From: Magnetospirillum sp902729445
Lineage (GTDB): Bacteria > Pseudomonadota > Alphaproteobacteria > Rhodospirillales > Magnetospirillaceae
Direction of reading: 5' to 3'
Length of the DNA stretch: 64,000 bases
Assembly (NCBI RefSeq): GCF_902729445.1
Contig: NZ_CACVCE010000001.1
Location: 62,001 to 126,000, forward strand
The notes beneath the pieces are model-generated. The model saw only the letters and a program-made list of their open reading frames with translations. It ran no database searches and was not told the origin of the DNA. Position numbers and translations under genes: made by a program. Shown one piece after another: positions 16,424 through 24,889 of the stretch (within the stretch, counting starts at the first letter, position 1; each line of letters begins with the position of its first letter).

Positions 16424-17398
16424 CTACTGGCCCAGCTTCTTCTTTTCCATGTGGCGGCGGAAGGCCTCGCACTGGTCCTCGCGCTGGCTGCGCGGCGTGA
16501 ACCACACCATGTCGAACGGCAATTGCTCGGTCTCATAAAGGTCGGCGTACATCGCCGGCAGGTTCTTGTCCGACTGCACTTCGATGAAGGCGATCGAGAA
16601 GACCTGATGACCGGCCGCGATGGTCGCCAGATGGGCCGGCACGCCGCGATCGAAGCGGGCATGGCCGGCGCCGGCGATCAGCACGGCGCTCTTGCGGGCG
16701 GCGATGCCTTCGACGATGGCGTGGGCCATCACCGAATCGCGGGCGCGCTGGATCTGCACCATCGCCGGCAACGACTTGTCGGGCAGCATGTCGCAATGGC
16801 TGGACTTGATCTCGCGCTCCATCCCCTGCTGGACCGCGGGCGGCAGCGGCTTGTCCAGGCCCAAATGGTGGGCGGTGGCGGCCGGGAAGGTGTTCTTGGT
16901 CAGTTGCCGAGTTTCATCCTTCGACAGGTTGGCGGTCAGGATCGGCAGGCCGGCCGACAAGGCGGCGTCGGCGATGGGGCGGTAAAGCGCCCAATCCGGC
17001 CAGCCGGTCTTTTCCCACTCGACGGCGGCGCCTAAGCCGGCATCGTCGCCGGGGCGGTCCTTGAGGTGGCGGGCCAAGGCCTCGCGCTGGCTGGAATCCA
17101 GCATCTCGAACGCCACCGCCGGCTTGCGGCCGGCGGCGATCAGATGACGCAAGATCCAGGCCTGCAAGGTGTGATGGTCGGGATTGTCGTGGGTCTCGCC
17201 CAGGATCACCACGTCGGCGGCCGCCGCGGTGCGCACCAGTTCGTCGATGGCGACGAAGGCCTTGGTCTGGGGGTCCCACACCTTGCCCGCCAGCGGATGG
17301 CCGGTTTCCAGCGTGCTGATGAAGGCCGGCGGCGATCCCGCCAGGGCAGGAGCCGACAGCAGCAGGGACAGGGCGACAAACAACGATCTAAGGTGCAT
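16424..17398 (-). CDS. ChaN-family haem/iron-regulated protein
   Basis: About 324 residues, starting at ATG 17398 with a signal peptide (MHLRSLFVALSLLLSAPALA). The ChaN/DUF399 hallmarks are VVILGETHDNPDHH, then VAFEMLDSSQR, and VLIAGAGHARFDRGVP. ChaN-type proteins bind haem or are controlled by iron in some species; the reaction is unknown. The start lies 11 bp inside the DUF1850 gene, and the gene ends a run with DUF1850, a TRAP permease and a TAXI binding protein. A link with that transporter is suggested by position only. Confidence 0.85.
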   Translation of the reverse strand: MHLRSLFVALSLLLSAPALAGSPPAFISTLETGHPLAGKVWDPQTKAFVAIDELVRTAAAADVVILGETHDNPDHHTLQAWILRHLIAAGRKPAVAFEMLDSSQREALARHLKDRPGDDAGLGAAVEWEKTGWPDWALYRPIADAALSAGLPILTANLSKDETRQLTKNTFPAATAHHLGLDKPLPPAVQQGMEREIKSSHCDMLPDKSLPAMVQIQRARDSVMAHAIVEGIAARKSAVLIAGAGHARFDRGVPAHLATIAAGHQVFSIAFIEVQSDKNLPAMYADLYETEQLPFDMVWFTPRSQREDQCEAFRRHMEKKKLGQ

Positions 17399-17771
17399 GG
17401 CAGGGTTCCAGGATGACGGAATCCACTCCGCCGACATAATGCGACAGCGACCGGCACTCGCCCTTGACGCACAGACGATGGTCGGCGGCGAATTCCGACC
17501 GGGCCAGGATCAGCCGGGGCCGCGTTTCGGGCGGCATCGGCCAGCGGTACCAGCCCCGTTCCAGGCGGGCGAAGGCCGGCGGTTCCATGCCGGCGCCCGA
17601 GCCTTTAATGCGCGCTTCCAATCCGGTCAAGCCCGTCTTGCCTACGCGCCAGTCTTCCTGCCACTCGACCTTCTCGATCGTGTGGATCCAGCTTAAGGTG
17701 AAGCGGTCGTCGGGCAAGGCCACCTGGGCGGCCGGTCCGCCGGCCATCAGGGCCAGGCACAGGGCGATCAT
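17388..17771 (-). CDS. DUF1850 protein linked to TRAP-TAXI transporter
   Basis: About 127 residues. Starting at ATG 17771 it overlaps the TRAP permease stop by 4 nt. The first 20 residues are hydrophobic (MIALCLALMAGGPAAQVA), suggesting export. The DUF1850 core is FTLSWIHTIEKVEWQEDW followed by an acidic/aromatic region (GSGAGMEPP) and a final C-rich piece (LCVKGECRSL). The family is known mainly as a companion of TAXI-type TRAP transporters, possibly an accessory periplasmic factor. Function unproven. Confidence 0.82.
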   Translation of the reverse strand: MIALCLALMAGGPAAQVALPDDRFTLSWIHTIEKVEWQEDWRVGKTGLTGLEARIKGSGAGMEPPAFARLERGWYRWPMPPETRPRLILARSEFAADHRLCVKGECRSLSHYVGGVDSVILEPCHAP

Positions 17772-19831
17772 GGTTTCTTGCTTCTCCACCATTGCCAGCC
17801 GACGAACGCCGCCGAGACCGCGATGCCCAACTCGTCCGTCAGGGGCACGGCCAGGACCAGCAGGAAGGCCCCGAAGGTCGCCCAGATCCGTTCCGGCCAG
17901 TTCAGCTCGGTCATGAAATAGCCGATCGCCGCGCCACCCCACAAGGCAATGGCCAGGCACGCCTTGGACAGCACATAGGCCACCTGCCAGACGGTCGGGT
18001 CGCCCTGCAGCATCAAGGCCGGGTCATAGACGGTCATGAACGGGACGACATAGCCGGCCAGGGCGATGCGGCTGGCCAGCCAGCCGATTTCCATGTGGCC
18101 GGCCCGCGCGATCGAGCTGGCCGCCAGCGCCGCCAGCGCCACTGGCGGCGTCAGGTCGGCCATGATGCCGAAATAGAAGCAGAACATGTGCGACACGATC
18201 AGCGGCACGCCCAGTTTCAACAGGGCCGGCGCCGCGATCGAGGCGGTGATGATGTAATTGGGAATGGTCGGCAGCCCGGTGCCCAGGATGATGCAGGCGA
18301 TCATCGTCAGCACCAGGGCGAAGAACAGGTTGCCGCCCGACCATTCGACGATGGCGGTGGCGAAGCTGGACGCGATGCCGGTCAGCGTGGTGACCCCGAT
18401 CAGCACGCCGACCAGGGCGCAGGCCATGCCGACGCCGACGGCGTTCTTGGCGCCGTCGGCCAGGGCGCCGACCATGGTCTGGACGATCGAGCGCCCGCGC
18501 GCCAGCAGCGCGGAAGCGATCACCAGCACGCCGACCACGCTGGCGGCGACGGTTTCGTGCGGCAGCTTGGCCCGGGACAGGGCGACGGCGCCACCGGCCA
18601 CCGCCAGCCAGAAGACGATGCGCAACAGGTTGGTCTTCATCGTCACCGTCAGGCCGTTGCCCAGGATCAGGACCAGGGTGCAGGCCAGGCCGATGACGCC
18701 GGCGAACAGCGGCGTATAGCCGGAAAACAGCAGCACCACCAAGGCGGCGACCGGCAGCAGCAGGTACCAGCCCTCGCGGATGGCCTTGACGGCGTCGGGG
18801 CATTCCGAACGGGGGATGCCCACCAGCTTGTGGCGGCCGGCTTCCAGATGGACCATCCAGAAGGCGCTGCCGTAATACAGCACCGCCGGGATGATGGCGG
18901 CGATGGCCACCTCGGAATAGGGGATGCCCAGGGTCTCGGCCATGATGAAGGCCACCGCCCCCATCACCGGCGGCATGATCTGGCCGCCCATGCTGGCGGT
19001 GGCCTCGACCGCGCCGGCGAAGGCCGGGCGATAGCCGAAGCGGACCATCAGCGGAATGGTGAACTGCCCGACCGTCAGCACGTTGGCGACGCCCGAGCCG
19101 TTGATGGTGCCCATCAGGCCGGAACTGATCACCGCCACCTTGGCCGGACCGCCCTTGGCCCAGCCGACCAGACCGATCGAGACGTCGTTGAACAGCCGGA
19201 TCATGCCGGCATGTTCCAGGAAGCTGCCGAACAGGATGAACAAAAAGATGTAGGTGGCCGACACGAAGGTCGGCGTGCCGTAGATGCCCTCGGTGCCCAG
19301 GAACAATTGGTCGATCAATTGGTCGAAGCCGAAGCCGCGATGGGCCAGTGGCCCGGGCAGCCACGGCCCCAGCAGGGCATAGGGGATGAACACCCCGCAC
19401 ATGATCGGCAGCGACCAGCCCATGATGCGGCGCGAGCCTTCGAACACCAGGGCGATGACGATGGTGCCGACCAGCAGGTCGGTCTGACTGGGATCACCCG
19501 CCCGCTGGATCAGCTCGGCCTCGAACACCCAATGGTAAAGGCCCAACGCGAAGCCGCCCGCCCCCAGCAGCCAGTCGTACCACGGGATGCGCGCGCGGCT
19601 GTCGGCCTCGCGGGCGTTGAACAACAGGAAGGTCACCAGCAGCAGGAAGCCCACATGGATCGAGCGCACCGCCTGGGTCGGCAGCGGCGTGAAGGTGGCG
19701 GTCCAGATCTGGAAGGCGGAAAAGGCGACGCCGACCCAGAACACCGCCCGGGCGGCTTCCCCTTGCAGGAAGCCATGCGCCGAGGCGGGATTCTCTTTGT
19801 CGACGATCCGCTTGACGCTGGTATCGTCCAT
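17768..19831 (-). CDS. TRAP transporter fused permease (DctQ-DctM fusion, TAXI type)
   Basis: A 687-residue membrane protein in which the small 4-TM (DctQ-like) part, about 35-175, is joined to the large 12-TM DctM part. Typical DctM stretches are SSGLMGTINGSGVANVL, ATASMGGQIMPPVMGAVAF and ILGTGLPTIPNYII. Fused permeases of this layout work with TAXI-family binding proteins and usually couple uptake to sodium. The binding-protein gene is just upstream (10 bp) and DUF1850 overlaps downstream. The substrate cannot be read from the sequence; related systems carry glutamate or C4/C5 acids. Confidence 0.92.
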   Translation of the reverse strand: MDDTSVKRIVDKENPASAHGFLQGEAARAVFWVGVAFSAFQIWTATFTPLPTQAVRSIHVGFLLLVTFLLFNAREADSRARIPWYDWLLGAGGFALGLYHWVFEAELIQRAGDPSQTDLLVGTIVIALVFEGSRRIMGWSLPIMCGVFIPYALLGPWLPGPLAHRGFGFDQLIDQLFLGTEGIYGTPTFVSATYIFLFILFGSFLEHAGMIRLFNDVSIGLVGWAKGGPAKVAVISSGLMGTINGSGVANVLTVGQFTIPLMVRFGYRPAFAGAVEATASMGGQIMPPVMGAVAFIMAETLGIPYSEVAIAAIIPAVLYYGSAFWMVHLEAGRHKLVGIPRSECPDAVKAIREGWYLLLPVAALVVLLFSGYTPLFAGVIGLACTLVLILGNGLTVTMKTNLLRIVFWLAVAGGAVALSRAKLPHETVAASVVGVLVIASALLARGRSIVQTMVGALADGAKNAVGVGMACALVGVLIGVTTLTGIASSFATAIVEWSGGNLFFALVLTMIACIILGTGLPTIPNYIITASIAAPALLKLGVPLIVSHMFCFYFGIMADLTPPVALAALAASSIARAGHMEIGWLASRIALAGYVVPFMTVYDPALMLQGDPTVWQVAYVLSKACLAIALWGGAAIGYFMTELNWPERIWATFGAFLLVLAVPLTDELGIAVSAAFVGWQWWRSKKP

Positions 19832-19841
19832 GGCGGGCGCC

Positions 19842-20798
19842 CTATTTCAGCACGCCCTTTTCTCGGTAGAACCGGGCCGCGCCCGGATGCAGCGGCACCG
19901 GAGCGGTGGCGGCGGCGGCATCGAGCTTGATGACCTTGGCGGCCACATGGGCGGCGGTCATCTGGTCCAGATTGTCGAACAGGGCCTTGGTCAGGTCATA
20001 GCCGGTCTGTTCCGAGACGTCGGAATGGGTGACCAGATAGTTCTGCACGGCGGCCGTCGGCACGTCGCCGGTCTGGCCGCCATAGGTGTTGGCCGGGATG
20101 GTGGCCGGCAGATAGGCGGCGTCGCCGATCTTGGCGATCACCTCGGGCGGGATCGGAACCACCACGATCGGCACCGAGTTGGACAGGTCGCGGATCGAGG
20201 CCACGCCCAGGCCGGCCGATTGCAAGGTGGCGTCGATCTGGCGGTTCTTCATCAGATCGACCGATTCGGCGAAGGCCAGGTACTCGACGCGGGCGAAGTC
20301 CTTGTAGCTCATGCCGGCGGCGGCGAACACCGCGCGGGCGTTCAGCTCGGTGCCCGATTTCGGTGCGCCGACCGAGATGCGCTTGCCCTTCAGGTCGGCC
20401 AGGCTCTTGATGCCGGAATCGGCCGCCGCGACGATCTGGATGTAGTTGGGATAGATGGCGGCGACGGCGCGCAGCTTGTCCAGCTTGGTCTTGAAGCCGA
20501 CCTCTTCGTGGCCTTCCCAGGCCTGGGACAGGGAATCGCCCAGGGTGAAGCCGATTTCGCCGCGGCCTTGCTGCAACAGGTTCAGGTTCTCGACGCTGGC
20601 CTTGGTGGCCTGCACCGACGCCTTCACCCCCGGCACCTTGCCGTAGATGTTGGAAAGGGCGACGCCCAGCGGGTAATAGACGCCGCTGGTGCCGCCGGTC
20701 AGGACGTTGACGAATTGATCGGCCTTGGCGGGAAAGGTGGCCGCCAGCACGACGGCAGCCGCCAGCGCACGGCCGGCGAGGGACGTAATCCGGGACAT
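19842..20798 (-). CDS. TAXI-family TRAP transporter solute-binding protein
   Basis: About 318 residues, starting at ATG 20798 with an excellent GGAGGA ribosome site. The signal peptide is MSRITSLAGRALAAAVVLAA, cut near FPAKA-DQ. The TAXI signature follows at once: NVLTGGTSGVYYPLGVALSN. Later pieces such as LKGKRISVGAPKSGTELNAR fit the family. The periplasmic protein captures the substrate for the fused permease encoded next. An upstream in-frame extension (to 20870) has no signal-peptide logic and is rejected. Confidence 0.92.
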   Translation of the reverse strand: MSRITSLAGRALAAAVVLAATFPAKADQFVNVLTGGTSGVYYPLGVALSNIYGKVPGVKASVQATKASVENLNLLQQGRGEIGFTLGDSLSQAWEGHEEVGFKTKLDKLRAVAAIYPNYIQIVAAADSGIKSLADLKGKRISVGAPKSGTELNARAVFAAAGMSYKDFARVEYLAFAESVDLMKNRQIDATLQSAGLGVASIRDLSNSVPIVVVPIPPEVIAKIGDAAYLPATIPANTYGGQTGDVPTAAVQNYLVTHSDVSEQTGYDLTKALFDNLDQMTAAHVAAKVIKLDAAAATAPVPLHPGAARFYREKGVLK

Positions 20799-20886
20799 GG
20801 GTTCCTCCGTGTCGAGATATTCGTTTTTTATCGTTGGAAACACGGTACCCCGAAGCCCGGGAAGCGGCAAGGGCGGGTCTGACCAG

Positions 20887-22032
20887 TTACGAGTCTGCCG
20901 CAGGGCGAAGCATCGACAAAATCGCCAATCCCATCAGCGCCGAGGCCAGCGAGCCGACGATCACGCCCAGCCGGGTGGCGGCGATGCCCTCGCCATTGGG
21001 GAAGGCCAGTCCCCCGATGAACAGGCTCATGGTGAAGCCGATGCCGGTCAGCACGGCGACGCCGTAAAGGCTGCGCCAGTCGGCGCCGTGGGGCATCGGC
21101 GCCAGGCCCGTCTTGATGGCCGCCCAACTGGCGGCGAACACGCCGGCCTGCTTGCCCACCAACAAGCCGGCACAGATGCCCAGGAACACCGGATCGGCCA
21201 GGATCGCCGCATCGATTCCGTCCAGGTCGATCCCGGCATTGGCCAAGGCAAAGATCGGCAGGATCAGGAAGGCGACCCACGGGTGCAGGCGATGTTCCAA
21301 CTGGCTGTGGCCGTCCTTCAGGGGGATGGTCAGCCCCAGCACGACACCGGCGATGGTGGCGTGCAGCCCCGACGGCATCAGGCAGGCCCACAGAACCAGG
21401 CCAACCAGCAGATAGGGCCAGGTCCGGGTCGTTCCGGCCCGGTTCATGCCGATCAGGACCAGGGCGCAGGCGGCGGCCCCGGCCAGGGCGACCAGGTTCA
21501 GGCCGCCCGAATAGAACAGGGCGATCACCAGGATGGCGCCCAGGTCGTCGATGATGGCCAACGCGGTCAGGAACACCTTCAGCGCCACCGGGACCCGGCT
21601 GCCCAACAGCGCCAGCACGCCCAGCGAGAAGGCGATGTCGGTGGCGGTGGGGATGGCCCAGCCCCGCAAGGCGGCCGGGTCGTTCCAGGCGAGCGCCACA
21701 TAGATCGCCGCCGGCACCGCCATGCCGCCCACCGCCGCCAGGGCGGGCAGGGCCAGCTGACCGGGCTGCGACAGCTCTCCGGCGGTGAATTCGCGCTTGA
21801 TCTCCAGCGCCACCAGCAGGAAGAACACCGCCATCAGGCCGTCATTGATCCAATGCAGCGTCGAGAGCGGCCCCAGCCTGGCATCCAGCGCCCACTGGTA
21901 GGCTGCGCCCCAGGGCGAGTTGGCCAGGACCAGGGCCACCACCATCATCGCCACCAGCACCAGGCCGGACGCGGCCTCGAGGGCCAGGAAGCTTTGGATG
22001 GCCGACAATAGCGGACGGGCAGGATTGTTCAT
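20887..22032 (-). CDS. nhaA: Na+/H+ antiporter NhaA
   Basis: A 381-residue antiporter with about 12 membrane segments. The NhaA core is clear: FFLLVALEIKREFTAGELS, PTATDIAFSLGVLALLGSRVP, and the paired aspartates in LAIIDDLGAILVIALFYS that bind and exchange sodium for protons. It expels Na+ in exchange for H+, controlling pH and sodium. It lies 48 bp downstream of the two-component gene run on the same strand and may be read through from it. Its neighbours are probable sodium-coupled TRAP transporters. Confidence 0.95.
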   Translation of the reverse strand: MNNPARPLLSAIQSFLALEAASGLVLVAMMVVALVLANSPWGAAYQWALDARLGPLSTLHWINDGLMAVFFLLVALEIKREFTAGELSQPGQLALPALAAVGGMAVPAAIYVALAWNDPAALRGWAIPTATDIAFSLGVLALLGSRVPVALKVFLTALAIIDDLGAILVIALFYSGGLNLVALAGAAACALVLIGMNRAGTTRTWPYLLVGLVLWACLMPSGLHATIAGVVLGLTIPLKDGHSQLEHRLHPWVAFLILPIFALANAGIDLDGIDAAILADPVFLGICAGLLVGKQAGVFAASWAAIKTGLAPMPHGADWRSLYGVAVLTGIGFTMSLFIGGLAFPNGEGIAATRLGVIVGSLASALMGLAILSMLRPAADS

Positions 22033-22080
22033 GGCGTCAATCTAGGGAACGTCCGGGAAAGCACCAGTCGGGATATCCCC

Positions 22081-22695
22081 CTATTGGTCCAGGCGCAAGG
22101 CCATGCGCACCAGTTCGGACAGGCTGCCGGCATTCATCTTTTCCATCACCCGGCCGCGATGAATTTCCACGGTGCGGACCGAAATGTTCAATTCGGCCGC
22201 CACCGCCTTGTTGGCCAGTCCCTGGACCACCAGGGCCATCACTTCGCGTTCGCGCGGCGTCAATTCGGCGGCCAGGGCGCGCAAATCGTCCAGCGCCCTG
22301 CGCTCGTTCAAGACGCGTTGGTTCTGATCGAGGGCGGCATCGACCGAGCGGGCCAGGACGTCCTCGTCGAACGGCTTCTCGATGAAGTCCGACGCGCCGT
22401 CCTTCAAGGCCTGAACCGCCATGGCGACGTCGGCATGGCCGGTGATGATGATCACCGGCAGGTCGATGCCGGCGCCCTTCAGGTGGCGCTGCAGATCCAG
22501 CCCGCTCATTCCCGGCATGCGGACGTCGGCGATCACGCAACCGGGCGCGCCTTGCTCGAACCCCGCCAGGAACGAGCCCGAGTCCGGGAAGGCCCGCGCC
22601 GACCGGCCCGAGGATTCCAGCAGCAGGACCAGGGATTCGCGGATGGCCTGATCGTCATCGACGACATAGACAAGGGGGGCTGGCGGCATGGTCAA
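22081..22695 (-). CDS. FixJ-family response regulator
   Basis: A 204-residue regulator. The receiver carries the acidic cluster VVDDD at 11-15, phospho-acceptor D57 (IADVRMPGMSG) and the K in FIEKPFD. The LuxR/FixJ-type HTH at about 140-204 has LTPREREVMALVVQG and NISVRTVEIHRGRVMEKM. Its start overlaps the stop of the MASE1 kinase gene by 4 nt, so the two form a pair. Targets are unknown; nhaA downstream is one candidate. Confidence 0.92.
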   Translation of the reverse strand: MTMPPAPLVYVVDDDQAIRESLVLLLESSGRSARAFPDSGSFLAGFEQGAPGCVIADVRMPGMSGLDLQRHLKGAGIDLPVIIITGHADVAMAVQALKDGASDFIEKPFDEDVLARSVDAALDQNQRVLNERRALDDLRALAAELTPREREVMALVVQGLANKAVAAELNISVRTVEIHRGRVMEKMNAGSLSELVRMALRLDQ

Positions 22696-24281
22696 TCCTT
22701 CTCCGTCGGATCAAGGGGCAGGCGGAAGCGGAAGGATGTTCCCGTCGGCCCGGTTCGTTCCAGCCAAATAATGCCGCCATGGGCCTCGACAAGGGTACGG
22801 CAGATCGATAGGCCCAGCCCCATGCCGGTCGCCTTCGAGGTATTGAACGGCTCGAACAGCCGCTCGCCGATGTCGGGCGCGATGCCGGGGCCGCAATCGG
22901 CGACCTCGAAGACGATGGCGCCGTCCTCTGGTTCCGCCGACAGCGCCACCCACGGGTCGGCACTGTCGGCCTTGACCATGGCATCCAGGGCGTTGCGGAT
23001 CAAGTTGACCAGCACCTGCTGGACCTGGACCCGATCGACCGGCAGGTCGGGGGCCGATTTGTCGGGATTGGCCGCCAGCCGGATGCCCAGCCGCTTGGCC
23101 TCGGGGGCGACCAGGGCAAGGGCGTCGGCGATCAGCCGGGCCGGCGGCACCATTTCGCGGGTCAACCGGTCCTGGCCGATGAACTGGCGCAGCGACTTGA
23201 CGATGTCGCCGGCCCGCTGGGCCTCGTCGACGGCGCGCCCCATGGCGGCGCGGGCCTTGGTGCTGTCTTCGGGATTATTGTCCAGCAGCCGTTGGGCGGC
23301 CCGGGCGAAGGCCATGGCGGCCATCAGGGGCTGGTTCAGTTCGTGGGCCAGGGCGGCGGCCATCTCGCCGGCCAGCGACAGGCGCGAGATGTGGGCCAGT
23401 TCGACCTGGCGGGCCTGCAGGGCGGCGGCGGTGCGCCGGCCCTCGGCCACCGCCGCGCCCAGGGCCAGCGAGGCCAGGGCCAGGACCAGCATCAGCAATT
23501 GGAAGGCGGTGACCGTGGTCGATTCGTGACCGACCGACTGGATGGCGATGATCAGCGCCCCTTGGGTGGCCAGATTGGCCAGCACCGCGCCGTCCAGCCC
23601 GAAGCGCACCGAGGCCCAGATCATCGGCACGAACAGCAGATAGAACAGCCGGAATTCGTCGGCGGCGCGGATTCCGAACACCAGCCACACCATCAGAACG
23701 ATGGTCAGGCCCTGCAGCGCGGCCTCGGCCGTTCGCCGGGGTGATGGCCAGCGCGGCACGAAGCGGTAGGCCACCAGCAAGAGCGGCGTCATCACCGCGA
23801 TGCCGATCATGTCGCCGATCCAGAAGCGGGTGGTGGCGGCGGTGAAGCGGGCGGGGTCAAGCTGGCCGAACCAGACGAAGGTGCCGACGTAAAGCACCGC
23901 CACCGCCAGCGAGCCGACGGCGGCCCCGACATTGAGCAGCAGCACGTCGCGCAGGCGGTGGAGCGAGATGTCCAATCCCAGCGGGCGGCGCAGGATATGG
24001 ACCAGCAGGCCATAGAACCCGGCGATCGTCGCCGCCGTCAGGACGGCCGGCAAGATGGTGGTGGTCGGGGTGCGGATGAGGAAATCGGCCAGCAGCGAGG
24101 CCAGGAACACCAACGGGGTCCAGCGGATTCCGCGGATCAGCAAAAAGGCCATCGCCAATCCCGCCGGCGGGTTCCACGGCGTGATGGACAGGTGGGAAAT
24201 CGAATGGATGAAGCTGATCTGGTCAAGGAACACATAGGCGGCCAGGAAGATCGCCGGTTCCAGGACGCGCCTGAGGCTCAT
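22692..24281 (-). CDS. MASE1-domain sensor histidine kinase
   Basis: A 529-residue kinase. The first 280 residues form a MASE1-like sensor of about eight membrane helices (start FLAAYVFLDQIS, motif TPWNPPAGLAMAFLL). The kinase core has phospho-acceptor H313 in LAHELNQPLMAA, then an N-box LVNLIRNALDAM, and G-boxes DCGPGIAPDIG and GMGLGLSICR. HELNQPL marks the FixL/DctB-like kinase group. Both ends overlap neighbours by 4 nt: dctR upstream and its own FixJ-type regulator downstream. The signal is unknown. Confidence 0.9.
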   Translation of the reverse strand: MSLRRVLEPAIFLAAYVFLDQISFIHSISHLSITPWNPPAGLAMAFLLIRGIRWTPLVFLASLLADFLIRTPTTTILPAVLTAATIAGFYGLLVHILRRPLGLDISLHRLRDVLLLNVGAAVGSLAVAVLYVGTFVWFGQLDPARFTAATTRFWIGDMIGIAVMTPLLLVAYRFVPRWPSPRRTAEAALQGLTIVLMVWLVFGIRAADEFRLFYLLFVPMIWASVRFGLDGAVLANLATQGALIIAIQSVGHESTTVTAFQLLMLVLALASLALGAAVAEGRRTAAALQARQVELAHISRLSLAGEMAAALAHELNQPLMAAMAFARAAQRLLDNNPEDSTKARAAMGRAVDEAQRAGDIVKSLRQFIGQDRLTREMVPPARLIADALALVAPEAKRLGIRLAANPDKSAPDLPVDRVQVQQVLVNLIRNALDAMVKADSADPWVALSAEPEDGAIVFEVADCGPGIAPDIGERLFEPFNTSKATGMGLGLSICRTLVEAHGGIIWLERTGPTGTSFRFRLPLDPTEKD

Positions 24282-24889
24282 CGCTCGCCCTTGAAGGTCG
24301 ACAGCAATTGCGCCAGTTCGACCGCCGTCTTGACCGCCATCTTCTCGAAGACGTGGGCGCGGTGGACCTCGACGGTGCGCATGGTGATGCCCAAATCGTC
24401 GGCGATGACCTTGTTCATCTTGCCGGCCAGCACCAGTTCCATGACCTGCTTCTCGCGGGCGGTCAGGCTGGCCAGGCGGCTGGCGATGCCGGCGCTGCCG
24501 ACTTCCTGTTGGCGCCGCCGGGCCGCCCAGGCCAGCGCCTCGACGACGCGATCGACCAGTTCGTTGTCGTTGAACGGCTTCTCGACGAAATCCAACGCCC
24601 CCTTCTTCAGGGCCGACACCGCCATCGGTACGTCGCCGTGGCCGGTCAGGAAGATCACCGGCAGGATCGAGCTGGCGTCCTTCAGCTTGTCGAACAGGTC
24701 CAGCCCGCTCATGCCGCCCATGCGGATGTCCAACAGCAGGCAGCCGACCAGGTCGGGGCGCCAGGCGGCCAGGAACTCCTCGGCCGATCCGAAGCCGATG
24801 GCCTCCAGCCCGCGCGATTGCAGCAGCCAGGACAGGGCGTCGCGAATGGCTTCGTCGTCATCGACGATGAACACGGTCTCGGCGGTCAT
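24278..24889 (-). CDS. dctR: C4-dicarboxylate response regulator DctR (FixJ family)
   Basis: About 203 residues starting at MTAETVFIVDDDEA. Phospho-acceptor D54 lies in LLLDIRMGGMSG, the receiver K in FVEKPFND, and the C-terminal LuxR-type HTH has LTAREKQVMELVLAG and ITMRTVEVHRAHVFEKM. The ATG at 24889 overlaps the dctS stop by 4 nt, which decides the start against an upstream in-frame one. Divergent dctPQM and the Rhodobacter capsulatus DctSR precedent support control of C4-dicarboxylate uptake. Confidence 0.88.
   Translation of the reverse strand: MTAETVFIVDDDEAIRDALSWLLQSRGLEAIGFGSAEEFLAAWRPDLVGCLLLDIRMGGMSGLDLFDKLKDASSILPVIFLTGHGDVPMAVSALKKGALDFVEKPFNDNELVDRVVEALAWAARRRQQEVGSAGIASRLASLTAREKQVMELVLAGKMNKVIADDLGITMRTVEVHRAHVFEKMAVKTAVELAQLLSTFKGER

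Noticed and set aside
17792..19930. A 712-residue plus-strand frame opposite the TRAP permease.
   Set aside because: Very rich in Gln, Asp, His and Gly, with no motif; the minus strand encodes a well-recognised permease.
20799..20870. An upstream in-frame extension of the TAXI binding protein.
   Set aside because: The GGAGGA ribosome site and signal peptide fit the start at 20798; the extension has neither.
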